Shown: piece after piece, positions 45,505 to 57,341 of the stretch
Position numbering within the stretch: the first letter of the stretch is position 1
Layout: each line of letters starts with the position of its first letter
Origin: Siphonodentalium dalli
Taxonomy: Eukaryota; Mollusca; Scaphopoda; Gadilida; Siphonodentaliidae
Length of the DNA: 64,000 nucleotides
Direction: 5' to 3'
Assembly (NCBI GenBank): GCA_032622095.1
Contig: CP136062.1
Span: 12,865,710 to 12,929,709, forward strand
Program-made: the position numbers and the translations under genes
The notes under the pieces: generated by a model
Database searches by the model: none
What the model was told of the DNA's origin: nothing
Seen by the model: only the letters and a program-made list of their open reading frames with translations

Positions 45505-48500
45505 GGGCGCTCCACGAATAAAGGGACAGAAACAGTTATAGAAGGGGCCCTGGGCGCTCTACGAACAAAGGAATAGAAACATATATAGAAGGGGCGCTCT
45601 ACGAATAAAGGGATATACACAGATATAGAAGGGGCGCACTACGAATAAAGGAATAGAAACAAATATAGAAGGGGCGCTCTACGAACAAAGGAATAGAAAC
45701 AAATATAGAAGGGGCGCTATACGGATAAAGGAATAGAAACAGATATAGAAGGGGCGCTCTACGAATAAAGGAATAGAAACAAATATAGAAGGGGCGCTCC
45801 ACTAATAAAGGGATATAAACAGATATAGAAGGGGCGCTCCACTAATAATGGGACAGAAACAGATATAAAAGGGGCGCTCCACTAATAAATGGATAGGAAC
45901 AGATATAGAAGGTGTGCTCCACTAATAAAGGGATAGGAACATATATAGAAGGGGCCCTCCACTAATAAAGGGACAGAAACAGATATAGAAGGGGCGCTCC
46001 ACTAATAAAGGGACAGAAACAGATATAGAAGGGGCGCTCCACTAATAAAGGGATAGAAACAGATATAGAAGGGGCGCTCCACTAATAAAGGGACAGAAAC
46101 AGATATAGAAGGGGCGCTCCACTAATAAAGGATAGAAACGGATATAGAAGAGGCGCTCCACTAATAAAGGGATAGAAACAGATATAGAAGAGGCGCTCCA
46201 CTAATAAAGGGATAGAAACAGATATAGAAGAGGCGCTCCACTAATAAAGGGATAGAAACAGATATAGAAGAGGCGCTCCACTAATAAAGGGACATAAACA
46301 GATATAGAAGGGGCCGTCCGTGAAAAATGGACAGAAACATATATAAAAGGGAGGGCTCCACTAATAAAGGGATAGAAACAAATATAGAAGGGGCTCTCCA
46401 CTAATAAAGGGACAGAAACAGATATAGATGAGGCGCTCCACAAATAAAGGGACAGAAACAGATATAGAAGGGGTGCTCCACAACTCAAGGGACAGAAACA
46501 GATATTAAAAGAGGCGCTCCACTAATAAAGGGATAGAAACAGATATAGAAGAGGCGCTCAACTAATAAAGGGACAGAAACAGATATAGAAGAGGTGCTCC
46601 ACGAATAAAGGGACAGACACAGATATAGAAGATGCGCTCCACAAATAAAGGGACAGAAACAGATATAGAAGGGGCGCTCCACAACTCAAGGGACAGAAAC
46701 AGATATTAAAAGAGGCGCTCCACTAATAAAAGGATAGAAACAGATATAGAAGAGGCGCTCAACTAATAAAGGGACAGAAACAGATATAGAAGGGGTGCTC
46801 CACGAATAAAGGGGCAGAAACAGATATAGAAGGGGCGCTCCACCAATAAAGGGGCAGAAACAGATATAGAAGAGGCGCTCCACCAATAAAGGGACAGAAA
46901 CATATATAGAAGGGGCGCTCCACCAATAAAGGGACAGAAACATATATAGAAGGGGCGCTCCACTAATAAAGGGATAGAAACAGATATAGAAGAGGCGCTC
47001 CACTAATAAAGGGACAGAAACATATATAGAAGAGGCGCTCCACCAATAAAGGGGCAGAAACAGATATAGAAGAGGCGCTCCACCAATAAAGGGATAGAAA
47101 CATATATAGAAGGGGCGCTCCACCAATAAAGGGACAGAAACATATATAGAAGGGGCGCTCCACTAATAAAGGGATAGAAACATATATAGAAGGGGCGCCC
47201 CACTAATAAAGGGATAGAAACAGATATAGAAGAGGCGCTCCACTAATAAAGGGGCAGAAACAGATATAGAAGAGGCGCTCCACCAATAAAGGGACAGAAA
47301 CATATATAGAAGGGGCGCTCCACTAATAAAGGGGCAGAAACAGATATAGAAGGGGCGCTCCACCAATAAAGGGGCAGAAACAGATATAGAAGAGGCGCTC
47401 CACCAATAAAGGGACAGAAACATATATAGAAGGGGCGCTCCACCAATAAAGGGACAGAAACATATATAGAAGGGGCGCTCCACTAATAAAGGGATAGAAA
47501 CAGATATAGAAGAGGCGCTCCACTAATAAAGGGACAGAAACAGATATAGAAGAGGTGCTCCACAACTCAAGGGACAGAAACAGATATTAAAAGAGGCGCT
47601 CCACTAATAAAGGGACAGAAACAGATATAGAAGAGGTGCTCCACAACTCAAGGGACAGAAACAGATATAGAAGGGGCGCTCCACTAATAAAGGGATAGAA
47701 ACAGATATAGAAGAGGCGCTCCACTAATAAAGGGACAGAAACAGATATAGAAGAGGCGCTCCACAACTCAAGGGACAGAAACATATATTAAAAGAGGCGC
47801 TCCACTAATAAAGGGACAGAAACAGATATAGAAGAGGCGCTCCACAACTCAAGGGACAGAAACAGATATTAAAAGAGGCGCTCCACTAATAAAGGGACAG
47901 AAACAGATATAGAAGAGGTGCTCCACAACTCAAGGGACAGAAACAGATATTAAAAGAGGCGCTCCACTAATAAAGGGACAGAAACAGATATTAAAAGAGG
48001 CGCTCCACGAATAAAGGGGCAGAAACAGATATAGAAGAGGCGCTCCACCAATAAAGGGACAGAAACATATATAGAAGGGGCGCTCCACCAATACAGGGAC
48101 AGAAACATATATAGAAGGGGCGCTCCACTAATAAAGGGATAGAAACAGATATAGAAGAGGCGCTCCACTAATAAAGGGACAGAAACAGATATAGAAGAGG
48201 TGCTCCACAACTCAAGGGACAGAAACAGATATTAAAAGAGGCGCTCCACTAATAAAGAGACAGAAACAGATATAGAAGAGGCGCTCCACAACTCAAGGGA
48301 CAGAAACAGATATTAAAAGAGGCGCTCCACTAATAAAGGGATAGAAACAGATATAGAAGAGGCGCTCCACCAATAAAGGGACAGAAACAGATATAGAAGA
48401 GGCGCTCCACTAATAAAGGGGCAGAAACAGATATAGAAGAGGCGCTCCACAACTCAAGGGACAGAAACAGATATTAAAAGAGGCGCTCCACTAATAAAGG

Positions 48501-49350
48501 GATAGAAACAGATATAGAAGAGGCGCTCCACAACTCAAGGGACAGAAACAGATATTAAAAGAGGCGCTCCACTAATAAAGGGATAGAAACAGATATAGAA
48601 GAGGCGCTCCACCAATAAAGGGACATAAACAGATATAGAAGAGGCGCTCCACCAATAAAGGGATAGAAACAGATATAGAAGAGGCGCTCCACCAATAAAG
48701 GGACCGAAACAGATATAGAAGAGGCGCTCCACTAATAAAGGGACAGAAACAGATATAGAAGAGGCGCTCCACTAATAAAGGGACAGAAACAGATATAGAA
48801 GAGGCGCTCCACTAATAAAGGGACAGAAACAGATATAGAAGAGGCGCTCCACAACTCAAGGGACAGAAACAGATATTAAAAGAGGCGCTCCACTAATAAA
48901 GGGATAGAAACAGATATAGAAGAGGCGCTCCACCAATAAAGGGACATAAACAGATATAGAAGAGGCGCTCCACCAATAAAGGGATAGAAACAGATATAGA
49001 AGTGGCGCTCCACCAATAAAGGGACAGAAACAGATATAGAAGAGGCGCTCCACTAATAAAGGGACAGAAACAGATATAGAAGAGGCGCTCCACTAATAAA
49101 GGGATAGAAACAGATATAGAAGAGGCGCTCAACTAATAAAGGGATATAAACAGATATAGAAGAGGCGCTCAACAAATCAAGGGACAGAAACAGATATAGA
49201 AGAGGCGCTCAACTAATAAAGGGATATAAACAGATATAGAAGAGGCGCTCAACTAATAAAGGGATATAAATAGATATATAAGAGGCCCTCCACGAATACA
49301 GACAAGGACAGAAACATATATAAAAGGGGTACTCAATGAATAAAGGGACA
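45505..49350. repeat. 40-bp satellite, about 95 copies
   Basis: Unit GAGGCGCTCCACTAATAAAG + GGATAGAAACAGATATAGAA with position-specific variants (GGGGCGC/GAGGCGC; ACTAAT/ACCAAT/ACAACTC; GATA/GACA; ATAGAAG/ATTAAAAG). The ATTAAAAG variant makes a 41-bp unit. Two ~321-bp blocks, 48531-48850 and 48851-49170, share the same order of variants, so 8-mer higher-order repeats exist. The many minus-strand frames (repeats of YICFYPFISGAPLL) are read-through, as 40 is not a multiple of three. Confidence 0.97.
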
Positions 49351-49570
49351 GAAACGGAAGACAAGCCTAGAACATGATTTGGGAGTTATAGAACATAGAC
49401 ATATTTTCTCCCTCATGTATGCCAATTCTCTCTATTTTTGTCCTGGGGAGAAACGTGATGTTAGAGTGTAAACTGAACTTTAGCCATTACGACGTATCTC
49501 AGATAACAGCCATCCAATAATTACGCAAACATGGAGAATTGGTTTCTCCAATTCTTCTCCAATTTGAAAC
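49351..49570. other. Intron sequence, nothing recognised
   Basis: Short stretch between the 40-bp satellite and the next MITE copy. No gene or long repeat seen. Confidence 0.4.
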
Positions 49571-49574
49571 TTCT

Positions 49575-49700
49575 AGGCAAGCCTTGAACTATTTTTTCTG
49601 ACATTCGCAGAATGAGGTCACCAGAGGGTGAATTTAGTGATGTCACTCTGGACAGTGCGCTAGCATCACCAAATTCACTCTGTGCATGCCTTGTTCTACT
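49575..49700. mobile_element. Palindromic MITE copy
   Basis: AGCCTTGAACTATTTTTTCT + GACATTCGCAGAATGAGGTCACCAGAGGGTG (read in two parts), then GATGTCACTCTGGACAGTGC and AAATTCACTCTGTGCATGCC. The right arm is degraded. Both overlapping open frames (49521-49736 and 49612-49956) include MITE sequence and are unlikely to be genes. Confidence 0.65.
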
Positions 49701-49986
49701 TTGGCCCCATTTTGGGGAAGTAGCTATTGAAACCATTGGTAGGAAAGCTCACCTTTATAAACTCTGCTACTCTTCGCTGGTCCAAAGTCTCCGATATTCA
49801 CCATTAACTTCTCCTGTTCATTTGTTTTCTCTCTCTCCAAACACCCAATTGAAACCGACTGACAACCTCTTTAATTCTGAACTCACTTCCAGTATTTACA
49901 GATCACTACCCAAGAGCAATAACTCTATCTCTCTCAGAAAACAATCGGTCCAATAACAAATCACATGTGTAATTAACTTCTGTGGG

Positions 49987-50080
49987 AATCACTGAACTAA
50001 ATGGTTTCCCATAGGCGACAGTGTTAACGGAATCGCTGAACTGAATGGTTTCCCATAGGCGACAGTGTTAACGTTTCGGC
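49987..50080 (+). repeat. ~47-bp tandem duplicate
   Basis: GAATCRCTGAACTRAATGGT + TTCCCATAGGCGACAGTGTT + AACG occurs twice in tandem with two differences. Confidence 0.9.
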
Positions 50081-50214
50081 CAAATTCACTGAATTGAAGC
50101 CTGCATACAGGCCACTCCAGTGATGTTTACCCAGCTAGATCACAGTTACTGGACATAAATTCCCAACAATAAGGTTTTAATCGAATTTATAAATCGATAT
50201 ACTAATATAAGGAG

Positions 50215-50480
50215 TTCCTCATTAGCTCAACTTTACTTTGTAGAGTTTGAGCTATTGCCATGGCTTTGTATCCGTCTTCCGTGTGTATGCGTGCGTGTAT
50301 GCGTGTGTGATTTGTCAACAATTTCCTTTAGCACGGGCTCATGGGCTATTAAAGACATTGTATAGGTATGTTTCGGATCACCTCTGGATTGGAGCTATCA
50401 AATGTGAATGATTTTACCTATAGATTGGAGCCTCTCTTTTCCCCCCAAAATTTATTTAAGAATATGGCCGCCAGCAGCCA
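50215..50480 (+). repeat. Dispersed repeat fragments
   Basis: GTTCCTCATTAGCTCAACTT ... GAGCTATTGCCATGGC with a (GTGTATGC)n tail has the look of the animal-wide GAGCTATTG...GTCC dispersed repeats. At 50463-50490 AATATGGCCGCCAGCAGCCATTTTGG echoes the motif of fold-back elements A and B. Identity is uncertain. Confidence 0.4.
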
Positions 50481-50771
50481 TTTTGGATTTCAAATGTGAA
50501 TCCTTCAGAAAACCCTGATGGCAGCCATTGATTTTTTTTCGAAACTCGTTAAAACGTTTATGCCAGCAACAATTTTGAATCCATCTACCCTTCAGCCCAT
50601 ATATATTAGCTGTATGTGACCCACATGTAATGTGTGAGTAAATGGGTGATGCCATATGACACTTGAGTCCACGACGAGAGGTACCATGTCTTGCCCACCT
50701 GAGAAGCTGACATAAACTAATGACAAGCAGAGCACCTGCTGTATAGACAGTTTTATAATCAGTCAGAAAGT

Positions 50772-51529
50772 AGGTGTGTGAAGTTGGTTTGACATTGGAC
50801 GTTGGACGTTCGACGACGGCGATCTTAACACCGCTTATTTGCAGATGAAAATTACTGTGAAGTTGGTTTGACATTGGACGTTGGATGTTGGACGTTCAAC
50901 AACGAAGATCTTAAAACCGCTTATTTGCAGCTGAATAGAATCGCACATGGACACAGGCAAAACCGCTTTGTTTCGGCCCAAGCGGTATTGCGTGGGAATA
51001 ATCTATGCTCCATAGGATTTCCCTGCCGAAATTTCAAGGTTATTGATCCACTGGTTTTGCCTCTACCCTCTGCACTCACGCCGAACTTTAGACAAAATTT
51101 TCTAAGTCGAACGTTCATTTGTTTACCTTTCGAAAGACATTAAAACAGACATTCAAATATATGCTTCTGGCCCAATTATAGGGCCCGTTTCGGGTGCCAT
51201 GGGCGTACTTAGATGTGTAAAGTTCGCCGTGAGTGCAGAGGGTAGAGGCAAAACCAGTGGATCAATAACCTTGAAATTTCGGCAGAGAAATCCTATGGAG
51301 CATAGATTATTCCCACGCAATACCGCTTGTGCCGAAACAAAGCGGTTCTGCCTGTCCCCATGTGCGATTCGATTCAGCTGCAAATAAGCGGTTTTAAGAT
51401 CGCCGTTGTTGAACGTCCAACGTCCAATGTCAAACCAACTTCACAGTAATTTTCATCTGCAAATAAGCGGTGTTAAGATCGCCGTTGTCGAACGTCCAAC
51501 GTCCAATGTCAAACCAACTTCACACACCT
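50772..51529. mobile_element. Fold-back element with 9-bp target duplication, 758 bp
   Basis: AGGTGTGTGAAGTTGGTTTG at 50772 is the exact inverse of CAAACCAACTTCACACACCT ending at 51529. TCAGAAAGT flanks both sides (50763-50771 and 51530-51538). The arms are about 310 nt (50772-51085 and 51222-51529), including a CGTGAGTGCAGAGGGTAGAG block and its complement. Within each arm the outer ~70 bp are duplicated in tandem. A 9-bp duplication with long arms fits Mutator-like (MULE) fold-back elements. The open frames on both strands (51-91 codons) mirror one another and look non-coding. Confidence 0.9.
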
Positions 51530-51539
51530 TCAGAAAGTT

Positions 51540-52385
51540 TAAATAAAATTAGCAAGAAAGCCCCACGTTTTTCCATTTATTGGGTATCTAGTGTAGCATA
51601 TACATGTATATCGTACCTGAATTGAAGGTACACATCATGTATATAAAGTTATGCATTTTCCACTTTGTATTGTTGCCATTCATAACTGAAATTCACATTA
51701 GTTTTGCGCAAGTACGAGATACATTATATGCATGACATATAAAGCACTAACACCTACATGGGGTTTCATGTGAGTTAAATATAAACACTCATTATAATTA
51801 ATTTATTACGCGCGCCGCGTGTATAACTGGTGGGGAGATACTTGTTACTCGTGGGGGCTGACATTATCAATGGGTGTTTTATTAGTTTTATTTATAGAAT
51901 GGGAATTTTTGGGATGATTAAAAGTCAAACTGCGAGCTGGAGGCCGCGAGTCCGATAAAAGGTGTAGTTGGGGAATTTCAATTTCGTTTATTGTCGTTAA
52001 TCAACGTTGATTAATGTTGATTTTTGGTTTGTGATAAACTATATGTTAATTACAAATAAAAGAAATTTCTGCAGCCCACTAGGGGTTGTGGTCGGAGACG
52101 ATCGAGTCGGCCGCCGGTTCGTTAATTAGGTGCTGCATGGTTGTTATTATTATTTTAACGTAATTCTGAGTTGGTCATTCGCAAAACCAATACATTTTAT
52201 ATTCTACAATTACATTCTTGGGTTCATAATATATGGTCTTGAGCGCGTTACCATTTCTGACATTTGTTTTCTTGTTAGTTATGTGCCTCTGCTATCATTG
52301 GGATATTTCTTATGCCTATGCGTTCACGCACTGTCGCAAAAGTTTGCCAAATCAAATAAGTTTTGCCAAATGCTATTATAGAAGT
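51540..52385. other. Intron sequence, nothing recognised
   Basis: About 0.85 kb with no supported gene or repeat. CGCGCGCCGCG near 51810 and CGGCCGCCGG near 52109 are GC-rich islands in AT-rich DNA. Confidence 0.4.
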
Positions 52386-52455
52386 TGCCGTGCGTGATAG
52401 CTTCATTAAATTCACCCTCTGGGGGGACCTCATTCTGCAAATGTCAGACACATTA
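52386..52455. mobile_element. Half of a palindromic MITE leading into the satellite
   Basis: TAAATTCACCCTCTGGGGGG + ACCTCATTCTGCAAATGTCA is the right half of the MITE. It runs without a break into CAGACACATTATATTTGGGC, the start of the 108/112-bp satellite monomer. Confidence 0.8.
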
Positions 52456-52768
52456 TATTTGGGCTTGCAGAATATATCCTGATAGGCTCGTCTCCTAAAT
52501 ATTATAAATAACATGGAGTGTCGTCTGCTCCAGTCTATATGGGGCTCGAGATCTCTATGGGTCAGACAACTTATATCCAGGCTTGGGGAGTATATCCTGA
52601 TAGGCTCGTCTCCTAAATATAATAAATAATACGGAGTGTCGTCTGCTCCAGTCTATGTGGGGCTCTCTATGGATCAGACACATTATATCCAGGCTTCGGG
52701 AGTATATCCTGATAGGCTCGTCTCCTAAATATTATAAATAATATATATACGGAGTGTCGTCTGCTCCA
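52440..52768. repeat. 108/112-bp satellite, left segment (3 copies)
   Basis: Three monomers with TCAGACACATTATATCCAGG, CCTGATAGGCTCGTCTCC and GAGTGTCGTCTGCTCCAG. The array is broken at GTCTGCTCCAG (52768) by the LINE and resumes at 57804. Confidence 0.93.
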
Positions 52769-53123
52769 GGATAGGATAGGATAGGATATATTATTTCAAT
52801 ATACACATATTAATGCATAATACATTTGACAAATATTATGTTGTATATTCGAGGGGTGGCATAGTCAGGCTAGACTGTCTTACTGCCACCCCCTTACAAA
52901 TGAAAAGATGTTACGATAGGCGGTCAAGATTACTTGTACAATGCACTGCTATATAAGTATGTATCACACAATGGTTGCATTATATACATGGAGGGTATAC
53001 GTCTAGATAAATCGTTTATTGGTTACTCGATGGTTTGTCTCTTTCTTGTCAGTGGGTTGTTCCTTGAAAGTCGAGTAGGAATGTGCTGAGTGAGGTTGAG
53101 GATTGCGATATAGGGGAAGTCAC

Positions 53124-53702
53124 TTATTGAGGAGCTACCACACAGTCGGGACATCTTTGATTGTTGCATTTAATTGTTGCAACATATTTTGTAATGCAAT
53201 CGGCATGTAAAGGCCGTTTAAATGTGTGTCTGGATTGGTATGATGTAAATTCGTTACCTAAGTTGTTCCATATAGTTGGAAAGGAATGGAATGGTAGTTG
53301 TTGGGACCAAGATGTTCTTGTTTTTTTTTTAAATAGTGGGTGCTTTTGCCGGGTGTCTGGTCCGGTTTTGCGTTTGGTAAACATGTCGGTGAATGATTCT
53401 ATTAAGCGCATATGATACCAATCATCCATGAAAACAGCCGCTTGTACTTTGTGGATGTCGTAGATTTTGAGTATATTTTCTTTTTTAAAGAGAGGTTCTG
53501 TGTGGCTTCTATATTTCTTATTACATAAAACTCGTATCGCGCGTTTTTGAAGCATGAACATTTTTTTGACCGCAGGGACGTGTCCCCATATTTGAACACC
53601 GTAGACTAAATGACTTTGTATTAGAGCATAATATAATGTTTTAAGTGCGCTACCAGGAAAGAAGTGTTTAACTTTATTGATGTGGTATATGGCATTCACC
53701 AT
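53124..53702 (-). pseudogene. LINE ORF2 C-terminal region
   Basis: A 192-codon open stretch with the region that follows the RT thumb in CR1/L2/Jockey-type ORF2: ALKTLYYALIQSHLVYGVQIWG (part), LQKRAIRVL, a PLFKKENILKIYDIHK block, and a final CPDCV. It ends at a stop just before the 3' UTR. A frameshift or gap separates it from the RT part. Confidence 0.88.
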
Positions 53703-53757
53703 TTTAGAACAGAGGACAAATGTTTTTTGAAAGTCAGGTTTTCATCTATATGGATTC

Positions 53758-54681
53758 CTAAGAATTTTGAGGGGATTCGTGCTCAAGATTTCCTATCTTG
53801 TTTAGTTCCGTATTATTTAAGTAAACCTTTATAAAGTTCCATTTGTCATCATTGTTCTCTGGGTGTATTAGCATATAGTTGCTTTTTTTAGTATTGATCA
53901 CTAACTTATTGCTACAGCACCAAGCAAATATGTTGCGTAACTCATTATTCACGTAACTTTCTACAAGGATGCCATTTTTTGCACCGCTTACTAGAGTCGT
54001 ATCGTCCGCGTATGATAAGATATCCATTGTTGTCGAATTTTACTTATCGTTAACGTAAATTAAGAAAATGATCGGTCCCAAAATTTATCCCTGGGGCACT
54101 CCAGACGTCACTTCCGTTAATTTAGATATGATACCATTGAGTTCATCATATTGCCTTCTATTTTGCAGATATCTCTGAAACCATGAGTATGCTGTGCCTC
54201 GTATACCATAGTGATCTAGTTTATGTAATAAAATATCGTGATGTATCGTGTCAAATGCTTTTGAGAGGTCGAGAAATAGAGCTAAAGTGGAATCTCTTGT
54301 CATTTTGTCATTATTTGAGACAACTTGATCGAGGAGGTGTAATACAGGATGGAAGGTTGAATGATTAGGACGGAAGCCGTAATGGTGTTTATAGAGTTTG
54401 TTTTGTTCATTTAAGAAGTCTAGTAATCGTTTATGCATTATTTTTTCGAGAAGTTTAGAGATAGCTGGAAGGATGCTGATAGGTCTGTAGTTGGAAATTT
54501 CATGAGTGGTATTATTTTTTGGGATCGGGACTCCTTTAGAAATTGTCATTTTGTTAGGGACTATTCCATGCTCTAAGGACAAGTTAAAAATATGCAATAA
54601 TGCTGGGGCTATTTCCTCAATTGTTTCCTTGATAAGTTTAGTTGATAAACCATTGAAATCCCTTGATACTTTCCCAGTCAT
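53758..54681 (-). pseudogene. LINE ORF2 reverse transcriptase
   Basis: The open part 54681-54085 has NYRPISILPAISKLLEKIMH, the HYGFRPNHST segment, motif A FLDLSKAFDTIHHD with its catalytic Asp, and motif B SGVPQG. A stop follows at 54087-54085, with a second about 40 nt on. The frame then resumes at 54027 with motif C, SYADDTTLV, carrying the catalytic Asp pair. The core residues survive but the frame does not, so no active enzyme is expected. About 25 codons of motif B/C linker are interrupted. Confidence 0.93.
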
Positions 54682-54825
54682 AGAGAAACATCTGAGGATG
54701 ATCTCCTGTATAGAGGTCGGAATTATTTTGAAATTGATGTCGTCTGGTTTGCTGTTATGGAGAAAATCTGTAAAATGAGAGTCATTTTCATGTTCATTGA
54801 GTTGGCTAGTTTCCTGCCCAATTTT

Positions 54826-55089
54826 TTAGAAAAAGTCATTGAACTTTTCCGATATGAGTTTGGAATTTTCAAGTTCTATTCCGTTTTCGGTAAAGGTCTT
54901 GGGGTTATTATTTGTGTTTCCATTTATCTTCAATGCGTCCTTAAGTATTTCCCATGTTTTCTTTAAGTTATTTTTATTTACTTCTAGAATATTTGTATAG
55001 GATATATTTTTACTCCTTCTGATTAGTTTATTATATAAGGTACGATAACTCAAATATTTAATCACGTTCGTTTCCGTGGGTTTATTCAA
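54826..55089 (-). pseudogene. LINE ORF2 linker between endonuclease and RT
   Basis: An 87-codon piece (KYLSYRTLYNKLIRRSKNIS ... KKTWEILKDALKING) typical of the region before the RT domain in this LINE group. It lies immediately downstream, in element orientation, of the MITE insertion at 55131-55762. Confidence 0.85.
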
Positions 55090-55130
55090 TTTGCGTATAT
55101 ATAGCTGGTTCTTAACAATACTTGACTTAA

Positions 55131-55762
55131 AGGGGTACTGTACGCCAATTTCAAAAAATTCCCGGTAACAATTGCGATCTAATATGAATATTATATTTTT
55201 AAAATAACGTATTTGAGTCGACGATGTCTACTGAAAACGTTCCGGTTAACAGGCTATCATAAAAGTCAAATTTAATTATTTAATATATATTAATTTATGG
55301 CTGGAGTCATAAAATGGCGAATTATGCCATTACGAGTTACCGTTCTTGAAATCTCACATGTTGGGTGTCTTTTATCGACGGCCGTTTACGACGAACATTA
55401 TTGAGTTGCGAACAAAACATGTTACATGCAAAAGGAAGTCCCGCTATAACCAATTTGGATAAAAAGAGAAGAAACAAGATTCATAAAGCGTCAAGTATTT
55501 TTATAGGGGTGAGATTGTTCGATGGAAGAGATTGCAGACATCAATTGAACTTCCGGTTCATCCCGCAACCTGCGTCTTCTCCGATGAAGGTCAAAAACAT
55601 GGCGCGTAGTTTGAAATCGTAATATTTTTATTTCCAAGATCAATATTTTCGTCGCTAAATTAGGTTTATACGAAACTCATATAACACAAACACAATCTAA
55701 CTTGAAAGTTATGTCAATGGGAGTAAATAAAAAAAATGCCTATCTCTGTGAACAGTACCCCT
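55131..55762. mobile_element. piggyBac-like MITE, copy 2 (632 bp), inside the LINE
   Basis: AGGGGTACTGTACGCC at 55131, ACAGTACCCCT at 55762, and TTAA on both sides (55127-55130 and 55763-55766). Conceptually removing the element and one TTAA joins the two LINE segments in the same reading frame, so the MITE jumped into an intact stretch of ORF2. It is the same family as 44811-45391, with the interior diverged. Confidence 0.92.
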
Positions 55763-57341
55763 TTAATCAATCCAGATGTCATCCAAGGATTGCGTTTTAT
55801 GAATTTTTTGGGTATATGTCGACTTTTGATAGGGAAAGCTAGTTCATATGCATTCATATATATATCTAAGAAGATTTCATATGCTTGGTCGACACTTCTA
55901 CAAGATGTGACGGAGTCAAAGGTGCAGGATTTAAAAAGATTTTTGAATCTAATTATGTTATCAGGACTAAAACTTCTTTGATTAGTGGTAGCTTCGTTAT
56001 TATTAGTGCTGTTCTGTCTCTTTTGGTTAGGTTCTGAATAAAATATGCCGAAGTGATCGGAAACATCGCATGTGATTATGCCAGATTTACATTCGCCTAG
56101 TAGGTTATTGGTATATATATTATCGATGAGAGTTCCTGAATGATCAGTCATTCGAATAGGTTTATCCTTGCCACGAATCCTCTTGTGAAAATGTTATTTA
56201 TGAAATCATTCGTTTTTGTATGCGAGTTGAAATTGAGTAGGTCAATATTAAAGTCTCCCGATATATATGATTTGCGGTTATAATTTTTTTCTAGAATATC
56301 TTCGATTTTTTTCAAAAATTGATCAATGTTGGCCTTTGGTGCGGTATTTGGTCTGTAAACGCAGCCGATTATCCGAGAGTCATTTTTTCCTGGGTTAATT
56401 TCCACGAATATTGTTTCTATTACGTTTGGAATAAATTCACTAAGGTCGGGTCGATTTTTATAGTGAATGGAATCTTTTATGTAAAGGCATACACCACCTC
56501 TACCATCATCGTCATCAGCTCTACACTTGAATTCCATAGGGTGATATCCCGGTATCTGAATTCCATAGGGTGATATCCCGGTATCTGAATTCCATAGGGT
56601 GATATCCCGGTATCTGAATTCCATAGGGTGATATCCCGGTATCTGAATTCCATAGGGTGATATCCCGGTATCTGAATTCCATAGGGTGATATCCCGGTAT
56701 CTGAATTCCATAGGGTGATATCCCGGTATCTGAATTCCATAGGGTGATATCCCGGTATCTGAATTCCATAGGGTGATATCCCGGTATCTGAATTCCATAG
56801 GGTGATATCCCGGTATCTGAATTCCATAGGGTGATATCCCGGTATCTGAATTCCATAGGGTGATATCCCGGTATCTGAATTCCATAGGGTGATATCCCGG
56901 TATCTGAATTCCATAGGGTGATATCCCGGTATCTGAATTCCATAGGGTGATATCCCGGTATCTGAATTCCATAGGGTGATATCCCGGTATCTGAATTCCA
57001 TAGGGTGATATCCCGGTATCTGAATTCCATAGGGTGATATCCCGGTATCTGAATTCCATAGGGTGATATCCCGGTATCTGAATTCCATAGGGTGATATCC
57101 CGGTATCTGAATTCCATAGGGTGATATCCCGGTATCTGAATTCCATAGGGTGATATCCCGGTATCTGAAAGTGCGATGCTTGTCGTCTTTTAAATGTTTC
57201 AGTTAAAGCAATAACGTCGAATGAATTATTATTCTACTTTAAGTCGCATAGGAGATTACACAAAGAATCGAAATTTGCATTGATGCTTCGACAGTTGAGG
57301 CTGAATATTGAATATTTTGGTTTTTTATTTGATTGATCCAT
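55763..57341 (-). pseudogene. LINE ORF2 APE endonuclease with internal minisatellite
   Basis: Begins at ATG 57341 (MDQSNKKPKY), followed by FSLNCRSINANF, the N-terminal endonuclease motif. Codon 36 is TAG (57236-57234). ALTETF follows, then 22 copies of a 29-bp repeat, then DGRGGVCLYIKD, SGDFNID (catalytic Asp/Asn) and, after a frameshift near 56150, TDHSGTLIDNI and SDHFGI (catalytic Asp-His). Except for the stop and that frameshift, the order is that of a normal APE domain. It ends where the MITE is inserted. Confidence 0.92.
56529..57166. repeat. 29-bp minisatellite within LINE endonuclease, 22 copies
   Basis: Exactly 638 bp, that is 22 units of GAATTCCATAGGGTGATATC + CCGGTATCT, with essentially no variation. 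The single ancestral unit codes IPGYHPMEF on the minus strand. The 21 extra units add 609 bp (203 codons), so the endonuclease frame is kept. All three minus frames are open, giving ORFs of 198-332 codons. Confidence 0.97.

Noticed and set aside
45599-49132. Many minus-strand frames rich in Phe/Tyr/Leu as membrane proteins
   Set aside because: They are read-through of the 40-bp satellite. The hydrophobic look comes from the repeat's base composition.
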